Shown here in pieces: positions 45,965 through 54,317 of a DNA stretch of 64,000 nucleotides. Under the pieces are notes generated by a model that was given only the letters and a program-made list of their open reading frames with translations, did no database searches and had not been told where the DNA came from. Numbering within the stretch: position 1 is the stretch's first letter; each line of letters begins with the position of its first letter. Made by a program: the position numbers and the translations under genes. Source of the DNA: Streptomyces sp. PT12 (lineage in GTDB: Bacteria > Actinomycetota > Actinomycetes > Streptomycetales > Streptomycetaceae); assembly GCF_003311645.1 (NCBI RefSeq), contig NZ_QEST01000272.1, forward strand, positions 79,475 to 143,474, written 5' to 3'.

Positions 45965-47236
45965 ATGACTCCCCCCACGCCCTCAACTCACCGACGTGGT
46001 AAGTCCCTCTCGCTGTTATTGGCGGGGATGGTCTTCTGCGGCACGGCTCTGGCTCCGCACGCGGCTGCCGAAGGTCCCCAGGACCCCTGGTACATGAGCA
46101 CGTGGCGGGTCCAGGAGATGTGGGAGCAGACGAGAGGGGAGGGCGTCACGGTGGCGGTTCTCGACTCCGGGGTGGATGCGTCCCTCCCACACCTTGAGGG
46201 TCAGGTCATGGAAGGTGCCGACTTCACCCGCGACCCCGAGGGGGCTCATTACGACACCGAAGGCCATGGCACCGTCATGGCGGGGGTCATCGCGGGTACC
46301 GGTGAGGGGGGCGGAATCCAGGGGCTCGCTCCCGGGGCCGAGATCCTTCCTGTTCGGGTCGCCGACAGCGCCAGTTGGGACTTCGGTCTGGAGGACCGTT
46401 TCGCCGAGGCGATCCAATACGCCGTCGACTCCGGCGCCAAGATCATCAATATTGCGGTGGGTTCGGAGGTGGCCAGCGGCAATCCCGAGGAGCTATATGC
46501 CGCTATCGATGAGGCAGTACGCAGCGATGTGCTGATCTTCGCGGCTGCTGGAAATTCCGCCGAGTACTCGAATCTGGTCAGCCAGCCTGCGAATTATGAC
46601 GGAATCGTCGGTATCGGAGCGGTTGACAGAAATGGTGACCGCGCTGTCTATTCGACTCCCAGCCCTTATGTAGCGCTCTCCGCACCCGGCAATGATGTGC
46701 CGGGATACTGCCCCGACCGGTCATGGGAGGAGGCCTGCCTCGTCGAACGTGGCGGCACCAGCGTTGCTACGGCCCTCACCTCCGCCTCGGCGGCTCTCAT
46801 CTGGTCCGCTCATCCCGACTGGACCAAGAACCAAGTGCTTCGCGCGCTGGCGCAGACCGCCGAGGGGGATGGTCGGAGGGATGACAACGTCGGGTTCGGG
46901 ATGATCCGGCCCGATCGGGTGATCCTCGACGAAGGGGTGGATCCCGGAGAGCCGGACGTCAATCCGATGTTCGACGCCTACGAGCGATCACTCGACCCCC
47001 CCGTCTCACCCGAGCCGGTCCCCGATGAGGAGCCCGCGGGGGAGCCCGAGGAAGAGGAACCGGCCGATGAGGACGCCGTTCCTGAGGGGGAGGAGCGGAG
47101 CGACGCGTCCGCCAGTGGAGCCGGGGGCGACGGTGGTGGCGGCAACGCGCCCGCGCTCATCGGCGTCATCGGGGGGTTGATCATTCTGGGCGGCGTGGCT
47201 GCCGCGGTGATCGTGAACCGCCGCAGAACCGCCTAG
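45965..47236 (+). CDS. Mycosin 2, second subtilisin-like protease in the ESX locus
   Basis: 423 residues. Signal peptide (RRGKSLSLLLAGMVFCGTALA) ending near AAAEG. Catalytic Asp67 (VAVLDSGVD), His101 (EGHGTVMAG) and Ser266 (GGTSVATA) are present, with the oxyanion Asn in AAGNSAEYS, so it looks active. A Glu/Pro-rich spacer (EPAGEPEEEEPADEDAVPEGEE) precedes a C-terminal helix (ALIGVIGGLIILGGVAAAVIV) and a short basic stop-transfer. It starts four bases after the PPE-like gene. Third codon positions use A/T far more often than mycosin 1 or the ecc genes, suggesting separate acquisition together with the two upstream genes. Confidence 0.93.
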   Translation: MTPPTPSTHRRGKSLSLLLAGMVFCGTALAPHAAAEGPQDPWYMSTWRVQEMWEQTRGEGVTVAVLDSGVDASLPHLEGQVMEGADFTRDPEGAHYDTEGHGTVMAGVIAGTGEGGGIQGLAPGAEILPVRVADSASWDFGLEDRFAEAIQYAVDSGAKIINIAVGSEVASGNPEELYAAIDEAVRSDVLIFAAAGNSAEYSNLVSQPANYDGIVGIGAVDRNGDRAVYSTPSPYVALSAPGNDVPGYCPDRSWEEACLVERGGTSVATALTSASAALIWSAHPDWTKNQVLRALAQTAEGDGRRDDNVGFGMIRPDRVILDEGVDPGEPDVNPMFDAYERSLDPPVSPEPVPDEEPAGEPEEEEPADEDAVPEGEERSDASASGAGGDGGGGNAPALIGVIGGLIILGGVAAAVIVNRRRTA

Positions 47237-47279
47237 CCGTTCACAGCAAGAACAGCACTCACACAAGGGGAGGGTATGC

Positions 47280-47639
47280 ATGTCCGACCAGATGCCTACG
47301 GACAATCTTCGGTTCAGCAATGAAACCATCCAGGCGCTGATCAATTCGCTCAACCAGGAGATCGAGCTTCTTCAGGGCAGCAAAGGCAAGCTGGAGGCCA
47401 CGACGACGGAGGTCATGGCTGGCTGGCAGGGCCAGGCGGGCTCCCGCTTCGGCGCGGGCCAGCAGGAGGCCAACCTCAACCTCGACCGCCTCATCAGGTC
47501 ACTGGAGAACCTACGCGGGCTGGTCGAGATGAGCCGGAACGACTTCGACGACCTGGAGCAGCAGCAGCTCGACGACATGCTGCGCGCCCAGTCGGGCCTG
47601 GCCAACATCAACAGCTCCGGCTTCGAGAACCTCGCCTGA
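47280..47639 (+). CDS. WXG100-family Esx protein (larger partner)
   Basis: 119 residues, two-helix WXG100 fold with the turn Trp49-Gln-Gly51 (MAGWQGQAGSRFGAG). The C-terminal 20 residues extend past the usual 100 (MLRAQSGLANINSSGFENLA). No YxxxD motif. It is followed after 12 bases by a second Esx gene; such pairs form antiparallel heterodimers exported by the EccC motor. In S. coelicolor the EsxA/EsxB pair is required for normal sporulation and is secreted. Which of the two names applies cannot be decided here. Confidence 0.93.
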   Translation: MSDQMPTDNLRFSNETIQALINSLNQEIELLQGSKGKLEATTTEVMAGWQGQAGSRFGAGQQEANLNLDRLIRSLENLRGLVEMSRNDFDDLEQQQLDDMLRAQSGLANINSSGFENLA

Positions 47640-47651
47640 GGGGAATGGGAC

Positions 47652-47942
47652 ATGAGCGATTTCACCAGCGTCAACTACTCCGCGCTCAGCGGTGGTTCCG
47701 AGGGCCTGACCGTCGAGGAGCGCCAGCTGCTCGACCGCCTCGAGGCACTGAAGGCGGCCCTCAGGTGGGCCGCCGAGGGCTGGACCGGTGAGGCGCAGCG
47801 CGCCTTCGCGATCAACATGAACGCCTTCTCCGAGGAGCTGGACAAGCTCCGCGTCGTCCTCGGCTCCACGGGCAACGCCCTAGAGACGGCCGGGATCAAC
47901 TACCGGGCCGTCGACCTCCGTTCCGCCAACCGCATGGGCTGA
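47652..47942 (+). CDS. WXG100-family Esx protein with C-terminal YxxxD signal
   Basis: 96 residues, typical Esx length. WxG turn Trp44-Thr-Gly46 (AAEGWTGEAQRAF), and near the C-terminus Tyr84-RAV-Asp88, the YxxxD export signal that in mycobacterial EsxB (CFP-10) docks on EccC. This makes it the signal-bearing partner of the upstream Esx protein. The stop codon lies inside a 17-base tandem duplication, and a strong hairpin follows. Confidence 0.93.
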   Translation: MSDFTSVNYSALSGGSEGLTVEERQLLDRLEALKAALRWAAEGWTGEAQRAFAINMNAFSEELDKLRVVLGSTGNALETAGINYRAVDLRSANRMG

Positions 47943-47964
47943 CCCACCGCATGGGCTGACCCAC
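47931..47964. repeat. 17-base tandem duplication across the esx stop
   Basis: Two perfect copies of a unit beginning CGCATGGGCTGACCCAC (47931-47947 and 47948-47964), followed by the first four bases of a third. The first copy holds the last codons and stop of the Esx gene; the second lies in the 3' untranslated region. Confidence 0.85.
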
Positions 47965-47973
47965 CGCAGGCAC

Positions 47974-48014
47974 CCGAAGGGGGTGGCGCCGCGAGCCGGT
48001 GCCACCCCCTTCGG
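47974..48014. terminator. Bidirectional hairpin between the esx pair and eccC
   Basis: Perfect 14-base-pair stem (47974-47987 with 48001-48014) of the form CCGAAGGGGGTGGC and its complement, extendable inward by a G-T and further G-C pairs. It lies between the convergent stops of the Esx gene (47942) and eccC (48043). Confidence 0.85.
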
Positions 48015-48042
48015 CGCCCCTCGCGCACGCGCGGCGGCCCGC

Positions 48043-51000
48043 CTACTGCTCCGGCAGCCACCCCAGCTGGACCAGCGGACGCCCTCGCCGTCGCGACGCG
48101 AACTGCGCCCGGCCCGGCGGCAGCGGCCGCGCCCGCATCGAGGGGAAGATCTCGCCCTCCTTGGGATCCCCGGACAGGACCAGCCCCTGGGCCCCCAACT
48201 CCCTCAGCCGCTGCACGAACGGCTCGAACATCGCCCGTGAGACGCCCGCCGCGCTCCGCGCCACGACGAAGTGGATGCCCACGTCCCTCGCGTACGGCAG
48301 GTGCTCCACCAGGTGCGCCAGGGGATTCCGGCTGGTCGCCGAGACCAGGTCGTAGTCGTCGACCACGACGAACAGCCGCGGCCCCGACCACCACGAGCGT
48401 GCCTTCAGCTCCTCGATGCCGATGTCCTCCTTGGGCGCCCGCTTCTCGAAGATCTTGTCGAGCGAGACGACGTCCTGCGTCAGCCGCGTCTCCGTCGTCG
48501 AATAGCTGGCGATGTACTCCTGCGGCGCCGCCGCCATCAGCGTCCTGCGGTAGTCGGTGACGATGAAGCGCACGTCCTCCGGCGTGTACCGCTCGACCAG
48601 CTTGCGCATCACCAGCCGCAGCGCCGACGACTTCCCCGACTCGCTCTCGCCGATCACCATCAGGAACGGGTCCCGGTCGAAGTTGACGAAGACCGGCTCC
48701 AGATCGTCCTCGCCCACGCCGATCGCGATGCCGTCCTCGGGCCGTTCGAAGCCCTTCGGCAGGTCCTCCGCGGCCAGCCGCCGCGGCAGCATCCGCACCG
48801 CGGGCGCCTCGGGCCCCCGCCACCCGGCGCGCACCGCCTCGATCAACGACGCCGTCCCCTCGGCCAGATCGGCCGTGCGGCCCGCCCCGTCGAGGCGCGG
48901 CAGCGCCACCATCCAGTGCAGCCGGTCCGGCGTCTGCCCGCGCCCCGGCACGTCCGCGGGGATCGCCGCGGCCACCTTCCTGTCGAACTCCGAGTCGAGC
49001 GTGTCGCCGAGCCGCAGCTCCAGGCGGTTGGTCAGCTGATCCTTGAGCGCCGGGCGCATCTCCATGTACCGGGACGCCGTGACCACCAGATGGACGCCGT
49101 ACCCCAGGCCGCGCGCCGCGATGTCGTTGATCACCGGCTCGAGCGCCATGTCGTAGTCCTGCTTGAACGCCGCCCACCCGTCGATCAGCAGGAAGACATC
49201 GCCCCACCGCTGGTCGGCCAGCTGGCCCGCGCCGCGCATCCGCCGGTAGGTGTCCATCGAGTCGATGCCCTGCCTGCGGAACAGGTCCTCGCGCGCCGCA
49301 AGCACCCCGGCGACCTCCGACACCGTCCGCCGCACCCGGTCGGGGTCGAGTCGCGACGCCACCCCGCCCACATGCGGCAGGTCCCCCATCGCGGCAAGAC
49401 CGCCCCCGCCGAAGTCGAGCCCGTAGAACTGCGCCTCCGCCGACGTGTGCGTCAGCGCGAACGAGGCGATCAACGTCCGCAGCAGCGTGGACTTCCCCGA
49501 CCTGGGCCCGCCGACGATCAGCATGTGCCCGCCCGCGCCCGAGAAGTCGCGGAACAGCACCTCCCTGCGCTGCTCGAACGGCTTGTCCACCACGCCGAGC
49601 GGGACCGTCAACGCCGCCTGCCCCGACGCCTGGAGGCCGCGCCCCTCCACCACGTGCAGCTCGGGAAGCAGCTCGTCCATCGTCACGGCCGCGTCAAGCG
49701 GCGGCAGCCACACCTGATGGGCCGCCGGGCCCTGCCCCTCGATCCTGCGGACGATCACGTCGAGGACCGTCTCGGCCAGCGCGTCGTCGGCGCCGCCCGC
49801 CCCGCCGCCCGCCGCCGCGGCGGGCTCGGGCTCAGGGTCCGCGTACCGCACCGGCACCGGTGCCGCCGTGAACACCACGGGCCGCCTGCTGACCGGCCGC
49901 AACGCCCCCACCTCGGCCCGCTGGGACGGCTTGCGGTAGGGGCCGGACACATACGCCGCCTTGAAGCGCGTCATCTGCTCCGTGCCCGACTTCAGCAGCC
50001 CCGAGCCCGGCACCTGGGGCAGGTGGTACGCGTCCGGCACGCCGATCGCCGTCCGCGACTCGGCGGCCGAGAACGTCCGCAGCCCGATCCGGTACGACAG
50101 ATAGGTGTCGAGCCCCCGCAGGCGCCCCTCCTCCAACCGCTGCGAGGCCAGCAGCAGATGGACCCCGAGCGACCGGCCGATGCGGCCGATCTGGATGAAC
50201 ATGTCGATAAAGTCGGGCTTGGCCGACAGCAGCTCGCTGAACTCGTCGATCACCAGCACCAGCGAGGCCAGCGGCTCGAGCCGGGCCCCCGCCGCCCGCG
50301 CCCGCTCGTAGTCGTGGAGATTCGCGTAGTTCCCCGCCGCGCGCAGCAGCTCCTGGCGCCGCTGCAACTCCCCCCTGATGGAGTCGCCCATGCGGTCCAC
50401 CAGCGTCAGGTCGTCCGCGAGGTTCGTGATGACCGCCGACACGTGCGGCAGCCCCGCCATGCCCGTGAACGTCGCGCCGCCCTTGAAGTCGGCCAGCACG
50501 AAGTTCAGCGTCTCGGAGGTGTGCGTCACGGCGAGCCCGAGCACCAGCGTGCGCAGCAGCTCCGACTTGCCCGAGCCGGTCGCCCCGACGCACAGGCCGT
50601 GCGGACCCATGCCCTCACGCGCCGCCTCCTTGAGGTCCAGCATCACCGGCTGGCCCTCCTCGTCCACCCCGATCGGCACCCGCAGCTGCTCGCCCGCCGA
50701 CCGCGGCCGCCACGTCCGCGCCACGTCGACCGACGCCGGGTCGCCGAGGCCGAGCAGCTCGGCGAAGTCGAGGTTCGCCAGCAGCGGCTCGTCCTCGTCA
50801 GCCGCCGCGCTCAGCCGCAGCGGCGCCAACTGCCGCGCCAGCGCCTCCGCCGCCGCCACCGGCAGCACGTCGGGCTCCCCCTCGAACACCATGCCGTCCT
50901 GCGCTTCGAGGCGCAGCGCCCCCGCCCGGCAGCTGATCGCCAGGCCGCCCCGCCCCGGGTCGGCGTCGCCCCGCACCAACTCCACGACGGTGACGCCCTG

Positions 51001-52002
51001 GAGCCCCTCAGCCGAGGCGAACGCCGACATCGGCGGAATCCGCGCCCCGTCGAGCACCAGCACCACATGCGGCTGGTCGAGCACCGGCTTGCCCCCGGGC
51101 GAGAACCGCCCCCGCCCCTCCATGCGCCCCGCCAGCTCCTGCTCCACCTCGGCCACCGAGCCGAGGATCAGCCGCCGCGAGCCCGCCCCGTCCTGCGAGG
51201 GAAGCTGCGCGTGCGGCAGCCACTTCGCCCACTCCCAGCGCTCCGCCGCCTCGCCCGAGACCCCCACCGCGATCACCACGTCCTCCGGGGAGTGCAGCGC
51301 CGCCAGTGCGCACACCAGCGAACGCGCCACCCCCTGGGCCGTCTCCGCGTCCCCCGACAGCGCGAGCCGGTAGAAGCCGCGCAGCGACACGGCCATCGGC
51401 AGCCCGTCCACCGTGCTGTGCGCGTCGAGGAAACGCCGCATGGCCCCCGCAGTCAGCGGCTCCAACTCGTCCACGGGCGCCGTCTGAGGCTCTACGAGCG
51501 GCGTCGCAAGACGGTGCTCGCCCACCCCGATCCGCACCTGCCCGAAGTCCGCATCCCCGGCCCGCCGTTCCCACACCCGGCTGCCCTCGGCGACCAGCGC
51601 CCACAGCTGCTCGGGCCGCGGATGCAGATAGAGCTGCGCGTCCCGCTGCCGCGCCGCGGTCTCCCGCACGGCGGCCCGCGTCCGCGCCAGATACTTCAGG
51701 TAGTCCCGCCGCAGCTGCGCCATCTGCCCCTGAGTCCCCCGCCGGAACCGCACGATCATGGCCACCACCATGCCCACCGTGGAGACCATCATCAGCATGC
51801 CCATGATGCGCATGAACGGGTGGGCGCCCGGCATGAAGAAGAACACCACCGAAGAGCCCATGCCGAGCATCGGCACGACCTGCATCAGCACGCCCTCCTG
51901 CTGCCCCTTGGGCAGCTCGGGAGGCGGCAGCAGCTGCACCGCCTCTCCGGGCATCTGCTCGGGAAGCGCCCTCGGCGGGCGCTTGACGACGATCTGGCTC
52001 AT
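48043..52002 (-). CDS. eccC: Type VII secretion motor ATPase EccC
   Basis: 1319 residues from the ATG at 52002, with GGGGGGAA upstream. Two N-terminal membrane helices (about residues 38-80, VPMLGMGSSVVFFFMPGA and MGMLMMVSTVGMVVAMIV) precede three FtsK/SpoIIIE ATPase domains. Walker A motifs are VGATGSGKSELLRT (about residue 470), VGGPRSGKSTLLRT (about 829) and IGESESGKSSALRL (about 1115). Single-chain fusion of EccCa and EccCb is the Streptomyces and ESX-2/5 form. It recognises YxxxD-bearing substrates and drives their export. It is convergent with the esx genes and divergent from eccD. Confidence 0.97.
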   Translation of the reverse strand: MSQIVVKRPPRALPEQMPGEAVQLLPPPELPKGQQEGVLMQVVPMLGMGSSVVFFFMPGAHPFMRIMGMLMMVSTVGMVVAMIVRFRRGTQGQMAQLRRDYLKYLARTRAAVRETAARQRDAQLYLHPRPEQLWALVAEGSRVWERRAGDADFGQVRIGVGEHRLATPLVEPQTAPVDELEPLTAGAMRRFLDAHSTVDGLPMAVSLRGFYRLALSGDAETAQGVARSLVCALAALHSPEDVVIAVGVSGEAAERWEWAKWLPHAQLPSQDGAGSRRLILGSVAEVEQELAGRMEGRGRFSPGGKPVLDQPHVVLVLDGARIPPMSAFASAEGLQGVTVVELVRGDADPGRGGLAISCRAGALRLEAQDGMVFEGEPDVLPVAAAEALARQLAPLRLSAAADEDEPLLANLDFAELLGLGDPASVDVARTWRPRSAGEQLRVPIGVDEEGQPVMLDLKEAAREGMGPHGLCVGATGSGKSELLRTLVLGLAVTHTSETLNFVLADFKGGATFTGMAGLPHVSAVITNLADDLTLVDRMGDSIRGELQRRQELLRAAGNYANLHDYERARAAGARLEPLASLVLVIDEFSELLSAKPDFIDMFIQIGRIGRSLGVHLLLASQRLEEGRLRGLDTYLSYRIGLRTFSAAESRTAIGVPDAYHLPQVPGSGLLKSGTEQMTRFKAAYVSGPYRKPSQRAEVGALRPVSRRPVVFTAAPVPVRYADPEPEPAAAAGGGAGGADDALAETVLDVIVRRIEGQGPAAHQVWLPPLDAAVTMDELLPELHVVEGRGLQASGQAALTVPLGVVDKPFEQRREVLFRDFSGAGGHMLIVGGPRSGKSTLLRTLIASFALTHTSAEAQFYGLDFGGGGLAAMGDLPHVGGVASRLDPDRVRRTVSEVAGVLAAREDLFRRQGIDSMDTYRRMRGAGQLADQRWGDVFLLIDGWAAFKQDYDMALEPVINDIAARGLGYGVHLVVTASRYMEMRPALKDQLTNRLELRLGDTLDSEFDRKVAAAIPADVPGRGQTPDRLHWMVALPRLDGAGRTADLAEGTASLIEAVRAGWRGPEAPAVRMLPRRLAAEDLPKGFERPEDGIAIGVGEDDLEPVFVNFDRDPFLMVIGESESGKSSALRLVMRKLVERYTPEDVRFIVTDYRRTLMAAAPQEYIASYSTTETRLTQDVVSLDKIFEKRAPKEDIGIEELKARSWWSGPRLFVVVDDYDLVSATSRNPLAHLVEHLPYARDVGIHFVVARSAAGVSRAMFEPFVQRLRELGAQGLVLSGDPKEGEIFPSMRARPLPPGRAQFASRRRGRPLVQLGWLPEQ

Positions 52003-52114
52003 CCGAATTCCCCCCGGAAGAACGGCCTGTGACGCGGCGTCGATCCTAGTGGCCGCCACTGACACCACGCCGGGTAGGGTGGCGGGCGCAGTCCGTGCCC
52101 AAGGGGAGGGGAGC

Positions 52115-53557
52115 ATGACCGTGAGCACGACCGCGTCCACCGGGGCCACCGGCTTCTGCCGGGTCACGATCGCCGCGCCGACCAGCCGTATCGACATGGC
52201 GCTGCCCTCGGACTTCCCGCTGGCCGAGCTCTACCCGGAGATCCTGCGCCTCACCGGCCTCACGCCCGAGCGCGGCGCCCCCGTCGGCTACCACCTGGTG
52301 CGCCGCGACGGCACCGTCCTCGACGGCGCGCGGACCCTGGGCGGCCAGCGGATCCTCGACGGCGACGTGCTGGCGCTGCGCCCGTTCGCCGACTCCCTGC
52401 CCCCGCCCGTCCACGACGACGTCACCGACGCGGTGGCCCACGCCGTCGCCCACGACCGGCGCCTGTGGCATGAGGGCATGCTGCGCGTCGCCGGGCTCTC
52501 CGCCGCGGGCGTCCTGGCCGCGTCGGCCGCCGTCGTCCTGTGGTACGGCGAGCCCGACCGCCACGAGATGCACGGCCTCCCCGGCGTCGTCGCGGGGCTG
52601 CTCGCCCTGCTCCTGATCGCCTTCGCCGGCGTTCGCGCCCGGGTGTACGGCGACCACGCCGCCGCCGTGGCGTTCGGGCTCGCCGCCCTGCCCCACGCGT
52701 TCGTCGGCGGCACCGGCGTCCTGCCGCTCGACGCGGGCCACGGCGTCGGCCGCCTCGAGCTGCTGCTCGGCTGCGCCGCCGTCCTGCTCGCCTCGGTCGC
52801 GCTGCTCGCCGCCGGTCCAGGCGCCACGAGCTGGTTCGCCGCGAGCGCGAGCGCCGCCGCCCTCGGCGCGCTCGCCACGTTCGGCGCCATCGTCGCCGAC
52901 GCCTCGGCCGTCTCGGCCGCCGCCGTCTGCGCCCCCGTGGCGCTGGGCGCGCTGGCCTTCCTGCCCGCGCTCTCCGCCGCCCTGGTCCGCCTGCCCATCG
53001 GGTACACCGCGCCGCCCACCGGCTACGACGACGCCCCCGACCAGCAGGCCATGTCGCCGGTCGACACCGAGCGCGTCGCGGCCCAGGCCCGCCGCGGCCA
53101 CCAGCTCCTGCTCGGCCTCACCGGCGGCTGCGCGGTCCTGGCCACCGCGGCCGCCGCCGTGCTCGGCTTCTCGGACAACGGGTGGGGCCGCCTCCTCGCC
53201 CTGGCCACCGGCGTCGCGCTGCTCACCCGCGCCCGCCTCTTCCGGTATGCCGTGCAGGTGACGGTCCTGCTGATCGCCGGGCTCGGCTCCCTCGCGCTGC
53301 TGGTCATCGGCTTCGCCGCCGACACCTCGGCCGCCGGCGGCTCACCCGACCTGCGGACCCTGTGGCTGTCCGCCGCCCTCACCGCGGGCGCCGCCGTGCT
53401 GGCCGCCGTCGCGCTGATCGTCCCGCGCGCGGGGCTCACCCCGTTCTGGGGGCGGGTGCTCGACCTCACCGAGAGCGCCGTACTGTTGTCGCTCATCCCG
53501 CTCTGCCTGGCCGCCCTCGACGTGTACAGCGAGGCCAGAGGACTGACCAGCGGCTGA
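52115..53557 (+). CDS. eccD: Type VII secretion membrane protein EccD
   Basis: 480 residues from the ATG at 52115, with AAGGGGAGGGG just upstream. The first 100 residues are the ubiquitin-like cytosolic domain ([30 protein letters not shown] and [19 protein letters not shown]-type sequence). About eleven hydrophobic helices follow, as in EccD, which forms the bulk of the ESX membrane channel. It is divergent from eccC with a 112-base gap and is followed by rpsO on the same strand. Confidence 0.95.
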   Translation: MTVSTTASTGATGFCRVTIAAPTSRIDMALPSDFPLAELYPEILRLTGLTPERGAPVGYHLVRRDGTVLDGARTLGGQRILDGDVLALRPFADSLPPPVHDDVTDAVAHAVAHDRRLWHEGMLRVAGLSAAGVLAASAAVVLWYGEPDRHEMHGLPGVVAGLLALLLIAFAGVRARVYGDHAAAVAFGLAALPHAFVGGTGVLPLDAGHGVGRLELLLGCAAVLLASVALLAAGPGATSWFAASASAAALGALATFGAIVADASAVSAAAVCAPVALGALAFLPALSAALVRLPIGYTAPPTGYDDAPDQQAMSPVDTERVAAQARRGHQLLLGLTGGCAVLATAAAAVLGFSDNGWGRLLALATGVALLTRARLFRYAVQVTVLLIAGLGSLALLVIGFAADTSAAGGSPDLRTLWLSAALTAGAAVLAAVALIVPRAGLTPFWGRVLDLTESAVLLSLIPLCLAALDVYSEARGLTSG

Positions 53558-53570
53558 TGACCACCGGATG

Positions 53571-53598
53571 TGCTCACCGCGCCATCCTGCTGTAGCCT
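53571..53598 (+). promoter_or_regulatory. Candidate rpsO promoter
   Basis: TGCTCA (53571-53576), 16-base spacer, TAGCCT (53593-53598), located between the eccD stop and the 140-base rpsO leader. The -35 match is weak. In S. coelicolor rpsO has its own promoters, so a promoter in this gap is expected. Confidence 0.28.
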
Positions 53599-53741
53599 GC
53601 TTAGCGGCCGTTTGCGTACGCGCCCCCGGATTCTTCTGGAGGAAGCGCTCAGCGGACCCCGCCTCCCGAGTTCAGGAAGCTCCCCCCAGGATCAGCCGAG
53701 GGGCACTCGGTGGCTACATCGGATACCGCCAAGGAGTACGT

Positions 53742-54032
53742 GTGTCGTCGCTCGACGTCGCCACGAAGCAGAAGATCATCGCCGAGTTCGCCACCAAGGA
53801 GGGCGACACCGGCTCCCCCGAGGTCCAGGTGGCCCTGCTGTCCCGCCGCATCTCGGACCTCACCGAGCACCTGAAGACCCACAAGCACGACCACCACTCC
53901 CGCCGGGGCCTGCTGCTCCTGGTCGGCCAGCGCCGCCGCCTGCTCCAGTATCTGGCGCGCAAGGACATCCAGCGCTTCCGCACCCTGGTGGAGCGCCTTG
54001 GCATCCGCCGCGGCGCGGCGGGCGCCAGGTAA
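53742..54032 (+). CDS. rpsO: 30S ribosomal protein S15
   Basis: 96 residues from a GTG at 53742 with AAGGAG six bases upstream. Typical S15 sequence: [60 protein letters not shown]. It binds the central domain of 16S rRNA. The 140-base leader may hold an S15 autoregulatory site; I could not define one. The rpsO-pnp order is conserved in bacteria. Confidence 0.97.
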   Translation: MSSLDVATKQKIIAEFATKEGDTGSPEVQVALLSRRISDLTEHLKTHKHDHHSRRGLLLLVGQRRRLLQYLARKDIQRFRTLVERLGIRRGAAGAR

Positions 54033-54043
54033 GACGCCGAAGA

Positions 54044-54073
54044 GGGAGCGGCCACCCGCGCGGGGCCGCTCCC
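54044..54073 (+). terminator. rpsO-pnp intergenic hairpin
   Basis: A 10-base-pair perfect stem (54044-54053 with 54064-54073), 12 bases after the rpsO stop and extendable by a few pairs with a bulge. In S. coelicolor the rpsO-pnp intergenic hairpin is known to be an RNase III processing site as well as a partial terminator; this is its positional counterpart. Smaller hairpins lie at 54215-54231 and 54277-54295 nearer to pnp. Confidence 0.75.
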
Positions 54074-54317
54074 TTCGCCGTATCCGGTCCGGCACGGACC
54101 GAAACCGCGCCCGGGGCCGCCCGCCTTTGTAGGCTGGTCCCACGACACAACGGAAAACGACGCATGCATGAGGCGGAGCGCCTTCTCACCGTCGCCGGTC
54201 CTCGGTAGTGGCCCCCGGGCTGCTCTCCCGGAGGCTTCGATCGATGGCCGGCCCGTCGGGAGGTGCTCCACCCGCTGCCCCGCACCGCGCGGGGCGCAGA
54301 AGAGGAGATTCACCAAG

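Noticed and set aside
44100-47700. Lower-GC ESX module as a prophage or insertion element
   Set aside because: No integrase, transposase, inverted terminal repeats or tRNA attachment site; genes fit the ESX context. Codon difference is noted as a finding instead.
48271-52032. Very long open frame on the plus strand opposite eccC
   Set aside because: It is rich in Arg/His/Pro/Gln with no domain, mirrors the third-codon GC bias of eccC, and has no ribosome-binding site or neighbour logic. It is an antisense artefact of high GC.
53635-53660. GGAAGCGCTCAGC near rpsO as a fifth LacI-type operator
   Set aside because: Only half of the palindrome matches, and rpsO is an implausible target.
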